44,191 nucleotides of DNA. Source: Bacteroidetes bacterium UBA2234. Lineage in GTDB: Bacteria; Bacteroidota; Bacteroidia; NS11-12g; UBA955. The stretch spans positions 1-44,191 of the forward strand of contig DDYM01000022.1 of assembly GCA_002347985.1 (NCBI GenBank), given 5' to 3'. How positions within the stretch are numbered: the first letter of the stretch is position 1; the number at the start of each line of letters is the position of its first letter. Shown here piece after piece: positions 35,021 through 42,062 of this stretch. Made by a program: the position numbers and the translations under genes. Below the pieces are notes generated by a model. That model saw only the letters and a program-made list of their open reading frames with translations. It did not search any database and was not told where the DNA came from.

Positions 35021-35773
35021 TCATGATGGTTTTCCCTTTTTAAAGAGATATGTTAATTTCGGTTTTGACTTTTTTGGGGTTGATTGAAAAATACTTTTTA
35101 GGTTTGAAGTTTTGTCAATGAAGTGAGTATGCGGATAGGCCGACCAATCGGTCTCTTCATTTGTAGCCAATAAAATATTCCAATTGCATTGTGCATGATA
35201 AGCCGAAAGCAAAGAGATCTTTGAGTTTCCAATATGTGCGATTTGATTTGGGTCGTAGATGTCTTCTTTTTGGGAAATTTTCTGAATAATGTCTGGAAAC
35301 GGATGAAATCGAGGTACCTCATTGTAACTAATCCAACCATGTAAGTAGTGGGTTAATTCACTGCGTTGGAATATTTCATTCGTTACATAGGAAGGAAGCC
35401 ATGAAACACCTAAAATTCTGCAATTTTCATTTCTTGCAGCGATTAAGAATTCTATCAGATCTTTTGAAATTTGTGAATTGCCCTTTTCGGTGAAGCTCAC
35501 TCGGAACTGCTCAATGATTTCAGTAGCGATTTTCTCGATAACTTTTTGTTGAGGTTCTTTTAGCCAACGCTCACAAACGATTTCAGCAATGTTAAAAATG
35601 GGTTTGCCAATGAGTGCTCGAATGACCCATTTTTCAGTAATTATTCCATTTCTCTTGATGGTTTCATTGATAATGTTTGTGATTTTTTCATTATCGCCAA
35701 TCGCAATTCCAATGGTGTCAACTATGATCAATTTGGGCCATTTGTTATTCACATGTAAATTATTGTTTTTCAC
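35021..35773 (-). CDS. Degenerate phosphonatase-like HAD protein, probably catalytically dead
   Basis: The 250 residues follow the fold order of the intact phosphonatase-like protein at 37648, but the active site has eroded. Motif I reads IIVDTIGIAIGD (residues 16-27): the nucleophile D19 is kept while the AGTT of active relatives becomes IGIA. The cap MGxPK lysine region is IGKPIF. The GRPQPD motif is FHPFPD, with no Arg or Lys. The acidic motif IV GDTxxD is GNSKIS. The frame itself is uninterrupted, so selection seems to maintain a protein. It heads the minus-strand operon (76 bases to PHP) and has a Lys-rich C-terminal tail. A regulatory or scaffolding pseudoenzyme is the best guess. Confidence 0.75.
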   Translation of the reverse strand: MKNNNLHVNNKWPKLIIVDTIGIAIGDNEKITNIINETIKRNGIITEKWVIRALIGKPIFNIAEIVCERWLKEPQQKVIEKIATEIIEQFRVSFTEKGNSQISKDLIEFLIAARNENCRILGVSWLPSYVTNEIFQRSELTHYLHGWISYNEVPRFHPFPDIIQKISQKEDIYDPNQIAHIGNSKISLLSAYHAQCNWNILLATNEETDWSAYPHTHFIDKTSNLKSIFQSTPKKSKPKLTYLFKKGKPS

Positions 35774-36116
35774 GTAAATAAGTTGTTTAGTAGATGTTAA
35801 ATAGCAATAAAAACTCGACGTTTAATATGTGAAAAATGCGGTTAAAGAGATTTTCCAATAATGTTTCGATAATCCGTGCGTTATTGTATGTCGCGAACTA
35901 CTATTACTGTGGAGACAAAATCCTTTTTAAGCAGCATTGTTTCAATAATCTCAATTTACATTTTTTAACGATTATTAAAGTGCTTGCACTAGCCAGATGG
36001 ATAAAAGTAAATCGTGGATATATTGTGGGCGAATTTGTCGTTGAGTAATTTCTATTTCATTGAAAATTAACTCTTTGTAAATATTGGTTTTGTAATGTTG
36101 AACGGGAAATAAAATC
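35774..36116. other. A+T-rich divergent intergenic region
   Basis: These 343 bases lie between the start of the minus-strand operon and the start of the unknown plus-strand gene at 36117, so they should hold both promoters. A 70-codon ORF on the plus strand (35836-36048) shows no protein-like features. I see no strong hairpin, repeat or RNA gene here. Confidence 0.5.
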
Positions 36117-36566
36117 ATGAAAACTGGGTATTACGCAAGTCTGTCGAAAGAACTATTTTCAATCGGTCATTTGGGTTTGGAAGTTTTTGAAGTGCTTCCA
36201 ATCAACACGCCAATTAAAATCCATCAAATCATCATTGTGGAGGAAAGCGGTAGAGAGGTGATTTCAGATGGCGAAGAATTGATCCAATCCAAATATGAAT
36301 TATGGCATTGGCTATCGGATCAATCGAATGTGATTTACTTGGAGTTCTCTCATCCAGGTCAATGTACATGGACTTTTCATCAAGGTCAATTGTCCATTTC
36401 TTGCCGCCATCGTCCCACATTAATCTGGTGGACTGCGGAAATCTTAAAGTTTTATCAATTGGGTAATTTTAAGAATTTTCATCGTCTGTCGCAAAGTGAG
36501 GGTCAGAAATGTCTCTTAATGAGCAAAGACATCCATGAGGCTCTCGGAATGGAGTTGGTTGTTTAA
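36117..36566 (+). CDS. Unknown 149-residue soluble protein
   Basis: No family is recognised. The sequence has no signal peptide or membrane span. It begins MKTGYYASLSKELFSIGHLG and has an aromatic- and His-rich middle (YELWHWLSDQSNVIYLEFSHPGQ, then HRPTLIWWTAEILKFY). Alternating hydrophobic residues between 30 and 100 suggest a beta-rich domain. The last 51 bases overlap, on the opposite strand, the end of the ATP-grasp gene. It lies between the operon and the ATP-grasp/HAD pair of the presumed phosphonate locus, so a partner role there is possible but unproven. The ATG at 36117 follows an A+T-rich leader. Confidence 0.6.
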   Translation: MKTGYYASLSKELFSIGHLGLEVFEVLPINTPIKIHQIIIVEESGREVISDGEELIQSKYELWHWLSDQSNVIYLEFSHPGQCTWTFHQGQLSISCRHRPTLIWWTAEILKFYQLGNFKNFHRLSQSEGQKCLLMSKDIHEALGMELVV

Positions 36567-37478
36567 CTTTTGGCCAATCGATTTCTTTTCGTGATGGTTG
36601 ATTAGTCTTTGGATGAAACTCGAAATGCCAATTTTGTGAATTTTTAGCAAAGCGGGGAACATGCTTTGAGTGGGGTGCAGGTTTGGCATCGTATTGACAT
36701 CCAATACGTAAGGTGTTTCATTGATCATCCGGAAGTCTACCCTAGACATATACTCCAGATTTAGCGTTTTATGAGATTTGATTGCTGCAGATTGAATATT
36801 GTATAGTTCTATCTCAGTGAGATTGGGAGAGAAGTCACGTTTTGTTTTACCCATTGAACTTCCGGCAATAAATACTTGTCTCGCGGGCGTGGGAATGATC
36901 TCTAAAGGAGGTAGTGTTGTAAAATTGTTTCCATCTTCTGTGGGTAATATTGCAACACTAAATTCTCTTCCCAATAAGTAAGGTTGAATTAATTTGCCCT
37001 CAATTTTCCATCGCTGCCAGTGTATTGTAACTTCATTTTTTGGAACGATTTCAATGTCGCGATGACAACCGCCAAGTCGGGGTTTGCTGATATAATATTC
37101 ATGCGTTAAATGCAATGGGCTGTCTAAACTTTTGGGGACATCGATGCCGCTTTCTATGAGTCGTTTCTCAACAGTTAATTTGTCTTGCGCTATGTACTGT
37201 GCGATTCCGTTGCTGCTTAAATGTGGGATGTTGTTTTTATCCAGCCACATTGCAATATCTGCTTGGGAATGTCTTCCAAATCCATAGCACATGTTAAATA
37301 CCCAGTGAAATTGTTGTAAAAGATTGGCCAAAGACGAATTTGGCTCTGTCATGTGCACAATTGAAACATTGTAACTGTCTGGAATTGCCTTGTTAATATG
37401 TAATACCGTATTGAGGTTTATATTTTCCTTCCAAGGCGTGAATTGACTTTCTGCGTAAAGTATAGCTACGTTTTTCAT
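36516..37478 (-). CDS. ATP-grasp ligase related to D-Ala-D-Ala ligase
   Basis: Starting at ATG 37478 the product has 320 residues (an upstream GTG at 37496 adds six that do not fit). The order of motifs is that of the Ddl branch of ATP-grasp enzymes: an N-terminal Rossmann-like part, PHLSSNGIAQYIAQDKLTVEKRLIESGIDVP (ATP-domain entry), YISKPRLGGCHRDIEIV (phosphate-loop Lys), LIQPYLLGREFSVAIL, and the Mg ligands DFRMINETPYVLDVNTMPN. The Ddl-typical YDYxxKY loop is altered. A cell-wall Ddl would normally sit among mur genes. Here, inside a phosphonate-type cluster, it may instead join an amino acid to an amino- or carboxyl-bearing metabolite. That is conjecture. Confidence 0.75.
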   Translation of the reverse strand: MKNVAILYAESQFTPWKENINLNTVLHINKAIPDSYNVSIVHMTEPNSSLANLLQQFHWVFNMCYGFGRHSQADIAMWLDKNNIPHLSSNGIAQYIAQDKLTVEKRLIESGIDVPKSLDSPLHLTHEYYISKPRLGGCHRDIEIVPKNEVTIHWQRWKIEGKLIQPYLLGREFSVAILPTEDGNNFTTLPPLEIIPTPARQVFIAGSSMGKTKRDFSPNLTEIELYNIQSAAIKSHKTLNLEYMSRVDFRMINETPYVLDVNTMPNLHPTQSMFPALLKIHKIGISSFIQRLINHHEKKSIGQKLNNQLHSESLMDVFAH

Positions 37479-37647
37479 GGAGGCGCAATTTCTCACCAGA
37501 AATCTTTCAGTTTGTTACGCGAACTTTACCAATGGTTTGTGAATTTAACACTCGAACATTACCTATATGTGTTAGGATTGTGCGTTGGGAGTTGATATTT
37601 CATCTTGACTTAATATTCAAATATTGTGTTGTACTGAATTTTGCATC

Positions 37648-38343
37648 ATGAATCCTAAACTAATTGTATTGGACATGGCGGGCACTACGGTGAATGACTC
37701 TGGATTGGTTCAACAAGCAGCCATCGACAGTATGAAGGCACTCACGGGCGCTGAGATCGACATGAAAGCAGCGAACAGTGTTATGGGAATTCCCAAGAAA
37801 ATTGCGTTTGAGCAGTTATGCTCTTTGAGTCACGTGTCTGTAAATACTGAAATAATTGAAAAATTGGAAGGGTATTTCAATTCTCAACTCATGGATCAAT
37901 ACGCAACAAAGGGATCAATTTCATTGATGCCTTTCGCCGGTGAATTATTTGAGGCTGTTCGAAAAAATGGCGCCAAATTGTATTTAAATACCGGTTTTAA
38001 TAGGTCTGTGGCTACGGTAATCGTTGAAAACTTAGGACTGAATGAAATATTACATGGCTATATCGGCAGTGATGAAGTTGCCATGGGTAGGCCTCAGCCA
38101 GACATGATACGTTTGGCGATGAAAAGAGAGAAAATTGAATACTCTCATTTTGTTATGAAAGTGGGTGATACAATCAGTGATTTGTACGAAGGTTTTTCGG
38201 CGGGATGTGCTTGGAATATTGGTGTTTTAACAGGAGCCAATACCTACGATGAACTTAAGACCGCTCCGTATTCCCAAATTTTAAATGATTTGCAACCACT
38301 GATTGCTTATTTTCCAAGTGGAAGCAAAATGAGACGATCTTAA
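37648..38343 (+). CDS. Phosphonatase-like HAD hydrolase (PhnX/TIGR03351-type)
   Basis: From ATG 37648 the protein has 231 residues; a TTG at 37624 would add eight unlikely residues. Motif I is D9-M-A11-G-T-T in IVLDMAGTTVND, with Ala two residues after the nucleophile as in phosphonatases instead of the Asp of ordinary HAD phosphatases. A cap lysine (K50, in VMGIPKK) lines up by eye with the Schiff-base Lys of PhnX. Motif II is LNTGFNRS, motif III is in GRPQPD, and motif IV is VGDTISD. It would release phosphate from phosphonoacetaldehyde or a close analogue, the product expected of the FAD enzyme. It stands alone, divergent from the ATP-grasp gene. Confidence 0.87.
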   Translation: MNPKLIVLDMAGTTVNDSGLVQQAAIDSMKALTGAEIDMKAANSVMGIPKKIAFEQLCSLSHVSVNTEIIEKLEGYFNSQLMDQYATKGSISLMPFAGELFEAVRKNGAKLYLNTGFNRSVATVIVENLGLNEILHGYIGSDEVAMGRPQPDMIRLAMKREKIEYSHFVMKVGDTISDLYEGFSAGCAWNIGVLTGANTYDELKTAPYSQILNDLQPLIAYFPSGSKMRRS

Positions 38344-38361
38344 AAAATCAGAAAAAGAATC

Positions 38362-39360
38362 TTACCGCACCAAATTCAAGGCTTTGGTAAGTTCGTGCTT
38401 TTGTAAATAAATAACGGAGGCGGGATCCATTGGGATTCCCCAAACCGATTGTTTGCAACGAGAGGCAAATAGGCCATAACCGCCAGTAATATTTGTGTAG
38501 TCGGCCTGCTTTTGTACGATGCCAATACTCGGCTCATTCACTGATATGTAATCGATGAGTGTTTGGTTGGCACCATACATCGTAATTCCAACCCATTTGA
38601 TGCGATGCTTTAGCGTGGGCGATGCGGTAATTGAATTTTGTAAAAACTGAATAAAACTCAGGCGCGGAATTTGGCGGATGGGAGAGGAAACGTTTCCAAC
38701 CAAGAAGTTTGTAATCATCTTCCAAGTTGCCATTTTTTCTACTTTTTTCCCGGTATCTGCACCGCTGAATTCTTCGTAATAAACATGGAATTGAATGTCG
38801 TATGAGAAAGCATTGGCCGCGGCCACATAGGATACGTTGATGTACTCCGGACCCATGCTAAAAATATTTGTTTGGTCTATGAATGGAGCCCGAATTTTTG
38901 CGGGGCCAACCGTTTTCGTCACAGAGACCGCTTTGGTTTTGGTGAGCGGGTTGGTTACTGTAATCTCGTATTCTTCATTCGCATAGATTTTTTCACGCGT
39001 AACCCAAAGAATGTTTTTGTCGTTGGCAAAAATCCCTGAATCTTTTTTGGGTCCTTCTTCGGCGCGACAAAGGATTGTCTGACCGGTACTTAAACGTTTT
39101 AATTCTACCCTTGTGCTGTCTAGATAGAGACTGTCTGATATTTTTGCGGCCTCAAGTGCGCCGATGCCTTCGTTCAAATAGGCTTTGTTAACCTTGATGT
39201 ATTGAATGGTGTCTTCAGGATCCAAAAGGGCGTAAACGACAATTGTTTCTTTGTAGTCTGCGTTGATGTGGACTTCGTTTTCGCATGCACTGAAGAACAT
39301 CGACGAAATGAACATCAAAAAAATCACTATACCCCAAACCCGAATCGAAGAATGTTTCAT
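38362..39360 (-). CDS. DUF4249 family lipoprotein
   Basis: The 332-residue lipoprotein has its lipobox at FFSAC (Cys26). The start of the mature protein (IVVYALLDPEDTIQYIKVNKAYL) is the recognisable beginning of DUF4249 proteins, beta-rich envelope proteins of Bacteroidota, usually coupled to a TonB-dependent receptor. Here no receptor gene adjoins it, which is unusual. The function is unknown. It converges with the HAD gene (18 bases between stops) and diverges from panB across about 110 bases containing a TACTTTTG word (39373-39380, plus strand). Confidence 0.82.
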   Translation of the reverse strand: MKHSSIRVWGIVIFLMFISSMFFSACENEVHINADYKETIVVYALLDPEDTIQYIKVNKAYLNEGIGALEAAKISDSLYLDSTRVELKRLSTGQTILCRAEEGPKKDSGIFANDKNILWVTREKIYANEEYEITVTNPLTKTKAVSVTKTVGPAKIRAPFIDQTNIFSMGPEYINVSYVAAANAFSYDIQFHVYYEEFSGADTGKKVEKMATWKMITNFLVGNVSSPIRQIPRLSFIQFLQNSITASPTLKHRIKWVGITMYGANQTLIDYISVNEPSIGIVQKQADYTNITGGYGLFASRCKQSVWGIPMDPASVIYLQKHELTKALNLVR

Positions 39361-39472
39361 TGAAAATAATCCTACTTTTGCTTAAAATTTACATACAAAG
39401 ATGCTTCATTTGGGTCGAATTTTGTGAACTTAGGCAGAATTTCCATCGAATTGTAGCAATAACTCCAAGGCA

Positions 39473-40291
39473 ATGAGCATACATAAGAAAGAAGAAAAAA
39501 AGGTGACCACCCACGTTTTGCATGAGATGAAAGCGCGCGGAGAAAAGATTTCCATGTTAACCGCTTATGATTTTTCCATGGCACGGGTGGTAGATCAGGC
39601 GGGGATTGATGTGATATTGGTAGGTGACAGTGCTTCCAACGTGATGGCGGGCCATGAAACAACGCTGCCCATTACATTGGATCAGATGATTTATCATGCG
39701 AGTTCAGTGGTTCGGGGGGTGAATCGGGCACTGGTGGTGGTGGATTTGCCTTTTGGTAGTTATCAGGGAAACAGTAAAGAAGCCCTTGCATCTACCATTC
39801 GTATTATGAAAGAGAGTGGTGCTCATGCCATAAAAATGGAAGGCGGAGAAGAGATATTGGAGAGTATCAAACGGATTTTAACAGCGGGTGTTCCTGTGAT
39901 GGGGCATTTGGGTTTGACCCCGCAGAGTATCTACAAATTTGGGACGTATACAGTTCGTGCTACCGAAAATGCGGAAGCAGAAAAGTTGATACGAGATAGT
40001 AAAATGTTGGAAGAAGCGGGTTGCTTTGCAATCGTACTGGAAAAAATACCGGCTCAATTGGCCCAGCGAGTTGCCGAAAATTTAACCATTCCCGTTATTG
40101 GAATTGGGGCAGGTGCTGGCGTAGATGGTCAGGTATTGGTTGTCCATGATTTGCTGGGAATTACCAATGAGTTTTCGCCGCGTTTTTTGAGGCGATACGC
40201 CAATTTGTATGATTTGATGAAAGGGGCGGTGGAACATTATATTTCTGATGTTAAGTCAACTGATTTCCCCAACGAGAAAGAACAATATTGA
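39473..40291 (+). CDS. panB: Ketopantoate hydroxymethyltransferase
   Basis: PanB converts 2-oxoisovalerate and methylene-tetrahydrofolate to ketopantoate, the first committed step of pantothenate synthesis. The 272 residues have standard length and clear signatures: [37 protein letters not shown] (shown here in part; TAYD and VGDS are metal/substrate residues), [17 protein letters not shown] GHLGLTPQS, and [26 protein letters not shown] gene follows six bases after the stop. The ATG at 39473 fits the family N-terminus (...[18 protein letters not shown]). Confidence 0.97.
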   Translation: MSIHKKEEKKVTTHVLHEMKARGEKISMLTAYDFSMARVVDQAGIDVILVGDSASNVMAGHETTLPITLDQMIYHASSVVRGVNRALVVVDLPFGSYQGNSKEALASTIRIMKESGAHAIKMEGGEEILESIKRILTAGVPVMGHLGLTPQSIYKFGTYTVRATENAEAEKLIRDSKMLEEAGCFAIVLEKIPAQLAQRVAENLTIPVIGIGAGAGVDGQVLVVHDLLGITNEFSPRFLRRYANLYDLMKGAVEHYISDVKSTDFPNEKEQY

Positions 40292-40297
40292 TTTTCG

Positions 40298-40825
40298 ATG
40301 AGTCAGTTTGATGCAAGTGAGGACTTGAAATTTTCTTTGATGCCAATGCATCAAGCCGATTATCCTTCGGTGGCTAGAATTTTTACCCAAGGGATTCAAA
40401 CAGGCAACGCAACGTACGATACTGTTGCCGCGAGTTGGGCAGATTGGGACGCCAAGCATCTTTTACACTCACGCTGGGTGGTGAAATCTGAAAAAGATGG
40501 TTCTGTCTTGGGTTGGGCTGCTTTGAGTCCTGTAAGTTCCCGCATCGTATTTACCGGCGTAGCCGAATTGAGTATATACGTGGATACCCATTTTTTGGGT
40601 TTGGGTTTGGGTAAAGCGCTTATGAGATCGGTAATCGCATCCTCCGAATCCCATGGGATGTGGATGCTTCAATCCGGGATATTTCCAGAGAATCAATCTA
40701 GCATTGCCCTACACGAAAAGTTCGGTTTCCGACTCGTAGGTAGAAGAGAGCGTATCGGCAAAATGGCCAATGGAGACTGGCGCGATATCGTTTTGATGGA
40801 AAGAAGAAGTTCCGTGGTAGGTTGA
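40298..40825 (+). CDS. GNAT acetyltransferase, phosphinothricin-acetyltransferase-like
   Basis: The 175 residues have the acetyl-CoA fold: FSLMPMHQADYPSVARIFTQGI, WVVKSEKDGSVLGWAALSPV, VAELSIYVDTHFLGLGLGKALM (acetyl-CoA pyrophosphate loop) and a C-terminal NQSSIALHEKFGFRLVGRRE. The GNATYDT and WAALSPVSSR words are those of the phosphinothricin/methionine-sulfoximine acetyltransferase group, which acetylates amino groups of toxic amino-acid analogues. It is likely co-transcribed with panB (six-base gap), though the roles do not obviously connect. It lies about 2 kb from the presumed phosphonate locus, so acetylation of a phosphorus-bearing amine is possible but not supported beyond family. Confidence 0.85.
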   Translation: MSQFDASEDLKFSLMPMHQADYPSVARIFTQGIQTGNATYDTVAASWADWDAKHLLHSRWVVKSEKDGSVLGWAALSPVSSRIVFTGVAELSIYVDTHFLGLGLGKALMRSVIASSESHGMWMLQSGIFPENQSSIALHEKFGFRLVGRRERIGKMANGDWRDIVLMERRSSVVG

Positions 40826-40832
40826 AATCAAC

Positions 40833-41105
40833 TTACAGCGGACGTTTTTTCTTGAACGGAGCGATCATGTCGTCCACCTGAGTAACAATATTCTGACATT
40901 GTTCAACAATTGCTTTTCCGGCAGGGGTAACAGTTACGGGGATGGAGGTACGGTCGAATATTTCTACGTTCATTCGATCCTCGAATGTTTTAATTTGTTG
41001 ACTTACAGTGGATTGGTCGGCTGCGCATTCGTCGGCTGCTTTAGAAAAACTCCCCAATTTCGCTACCGAAATCACATATTGCATTTGTCGAAGTGTTACT
41101 ATCAT
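40833..41105 (-). CDS. LysR-type DNA-binding domain without effector domain
   Basis: From ATG 41105 the protein has only 90 residues. It is an intact LysR winged helix-turn-helix (TLRQMQYVISVAKLGSFSKAADECAADQSTVSQQI, EIFDRTSIPVTVTPAGKAIV) and the start of the linker helix, ending KKKRPL. The sequence resembles the OxyR N-terminus. Only seven bases separate its stop from the converging GNAT gene, so there is no remaining effector-domain sequence; it is not a recent frameshift. Without a ligand domain it could be a constitutive DNA-binding protein or antagonist of a full-length paralogue. An earlier start at 41132 would add nine residues. Confidence 0.8.
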   Translation of the reverse strand: MIVTLRQMQYVISVAKLGSFSKAADECAADQSTVSQQIKTFEDRMNVEIFDRTSIPVTVTPAGKAIVEQCQNIVTQVDDMIAPFKKKRPL

Positions 41106-41179
41106 AAACTTTAAACAAAATAAGTTAAACAAAGTTTTAAATACAAAAGGATTTTAGCGAAGTGATAGCATTTGTGGTT

Positions 41180-41230
41180 TTTCATAAACAAAAAGAGCCC
41201 GGAAATTCCGAGCTCTTTTTGTTTATGAAA
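41180..41230 (-). terminator. Long hairpin terminator after the aldolase gene
   Basis: A 19-bp perfect outer stem (41180-41198 with 41212-41230) continues after one C/A mismatch into four more pairs around a short loop. T-runs lie in both arms, so it can act in both directions. It begins seven bases after the aldolase stop. Confidence 0.85.
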
Positions 41231-41237
41231 TAAAAAT

Positions 41238-41894
41238 TTATTTGCTGCCTTTGGCGTGATCGGCAAGGAATTGAGCCAAGCCGATGTCGGTTAATGGGTG
41301 CTTTAACAAGCCAAGAATCGCGCTAAGCGGACAAGTGACTACATCAGCTCCATTTTGTGCGCATTGAACAATGTGAAGAGAGGTGCGAACGCTAGCAGCC
41401 AAAATTTCTGTGTCGTATCCTTGCACAGCGTAAATTTCAGCAATTTGTTTGATCAAGTCCATGCCTTCCCAGTTTTGATCGTCGATGCGACCAATGAAGG
41501 GGGATAGGTAGGTAGCGCCAGCTTTGGCCGCTAGAATGGCTTGTCCTGCACTGAAAATCAAAGTACAGTTGGTGCGGATTCCACGGTCTGAAAAGTATTT
41601 GATGGCTCTCACACCATCTTTAATCATTGGAACTTTTACAACGATGTTTGGATGCAAAGCGGCCAATTTTTCACCTTCCGCAATCATGCCTTCAAAATCG
41701 GTGCTAATAACTTCTGCGCTTACATCGCCATCAACCATCTCGCAAATGGTTTTGTAGTGATTCAAGACGGCTTCTTCAGTGAAGATTCCTTCTTTTGCCA
41801 TTAAGCTAGGGTTGGTTGTTACTCCGTCTAAAATACCGAGGTCGTTTGCTTCCTTGATTTGGGCCAAATTGGCGGTGTCGATGAAAAATTTCAT
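41238..41894 (-). CDS. Transaldolase / fructose-6-phosphate aldolase-like protein
   Basis: This is a small (218-residue) transaldolase of the TalC/FSA type. Motifs are [36 protein letters not shown] (shown in part in the N-terminus as FIDTAN and GVTTNPS), [12 protein letters not shown] with the Schiff-base Lys, [39 protein letters not shown] and DVVTCP. The true start is ATG 41894; a GTG two codons upstream is not needed. A TAACTTCG box (41900-41907 on this strand) lies five bases upstream. Bacterial members of this length are mostly transaldolases in the pentose-phosphate pathway; FSA activity needs a Tyr/Phe switch that I cannot judge. Confidence 0.92.
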   Translation of the reverse strand: MKFFIDTANLAQIKEANDLGILDGVTTNPSLMAKEGIFTEEAVLNHYKTICEMVDGDVSAEVISTDFEGMIAEGEKLAALHPNIVVKVPMIKDGVRAIKYFSDRGIRTNCTLIFSAGQAILAAKAGATYLSPFIGRIDDQNWEGMDLIKQIAEIYAVQGYDTEILAASVRTSLHIVQCAQNGADVVTCPLSAILGLLKHPLTDIGLAQFLADHAKGSK

Positions 41895-41899
41895 GGTCA

Positions 41900-41907
41900 C
41901 GAAGTTA
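41900..41907 (-). promoter_or_regulatory. Bacteroidota -7-like box next to the aldolase start
   Basis: TAACTTCG on the minus strand, identical to the box in front of hisS, stands five bases before the ATG at 41894. It suggests a transcript with almost no leader. Confidence 0.4.
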
Positions 41908-42062
41908 CATCATCTTTCCGAAGCGTTTTTGGGTTTTGATGAACATTTTTTACACGAAAGTTTGAACAAATCAATTCAAAACTGGGATTGATTTTGAATA
42001 ATATTTCATTGTAATTCAAACAATTAACGAATGGTTGCGGTTTGTTGTATGATTAAAACGGA

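Noticed and set aside
35836..36048. 70-codon plus-strand ORF
   Set aside because: A+T-rich intergenic DNA, no recognisable domain or start context, and it sits where the divergent promoters are expected.
40298..40825. GNAT enzyme as part of the phosphonate locus
   Set aside because: It is tied by a six-base gap to panB and separated from the phosphonate genes by the DUF4249 gene on the other strand.
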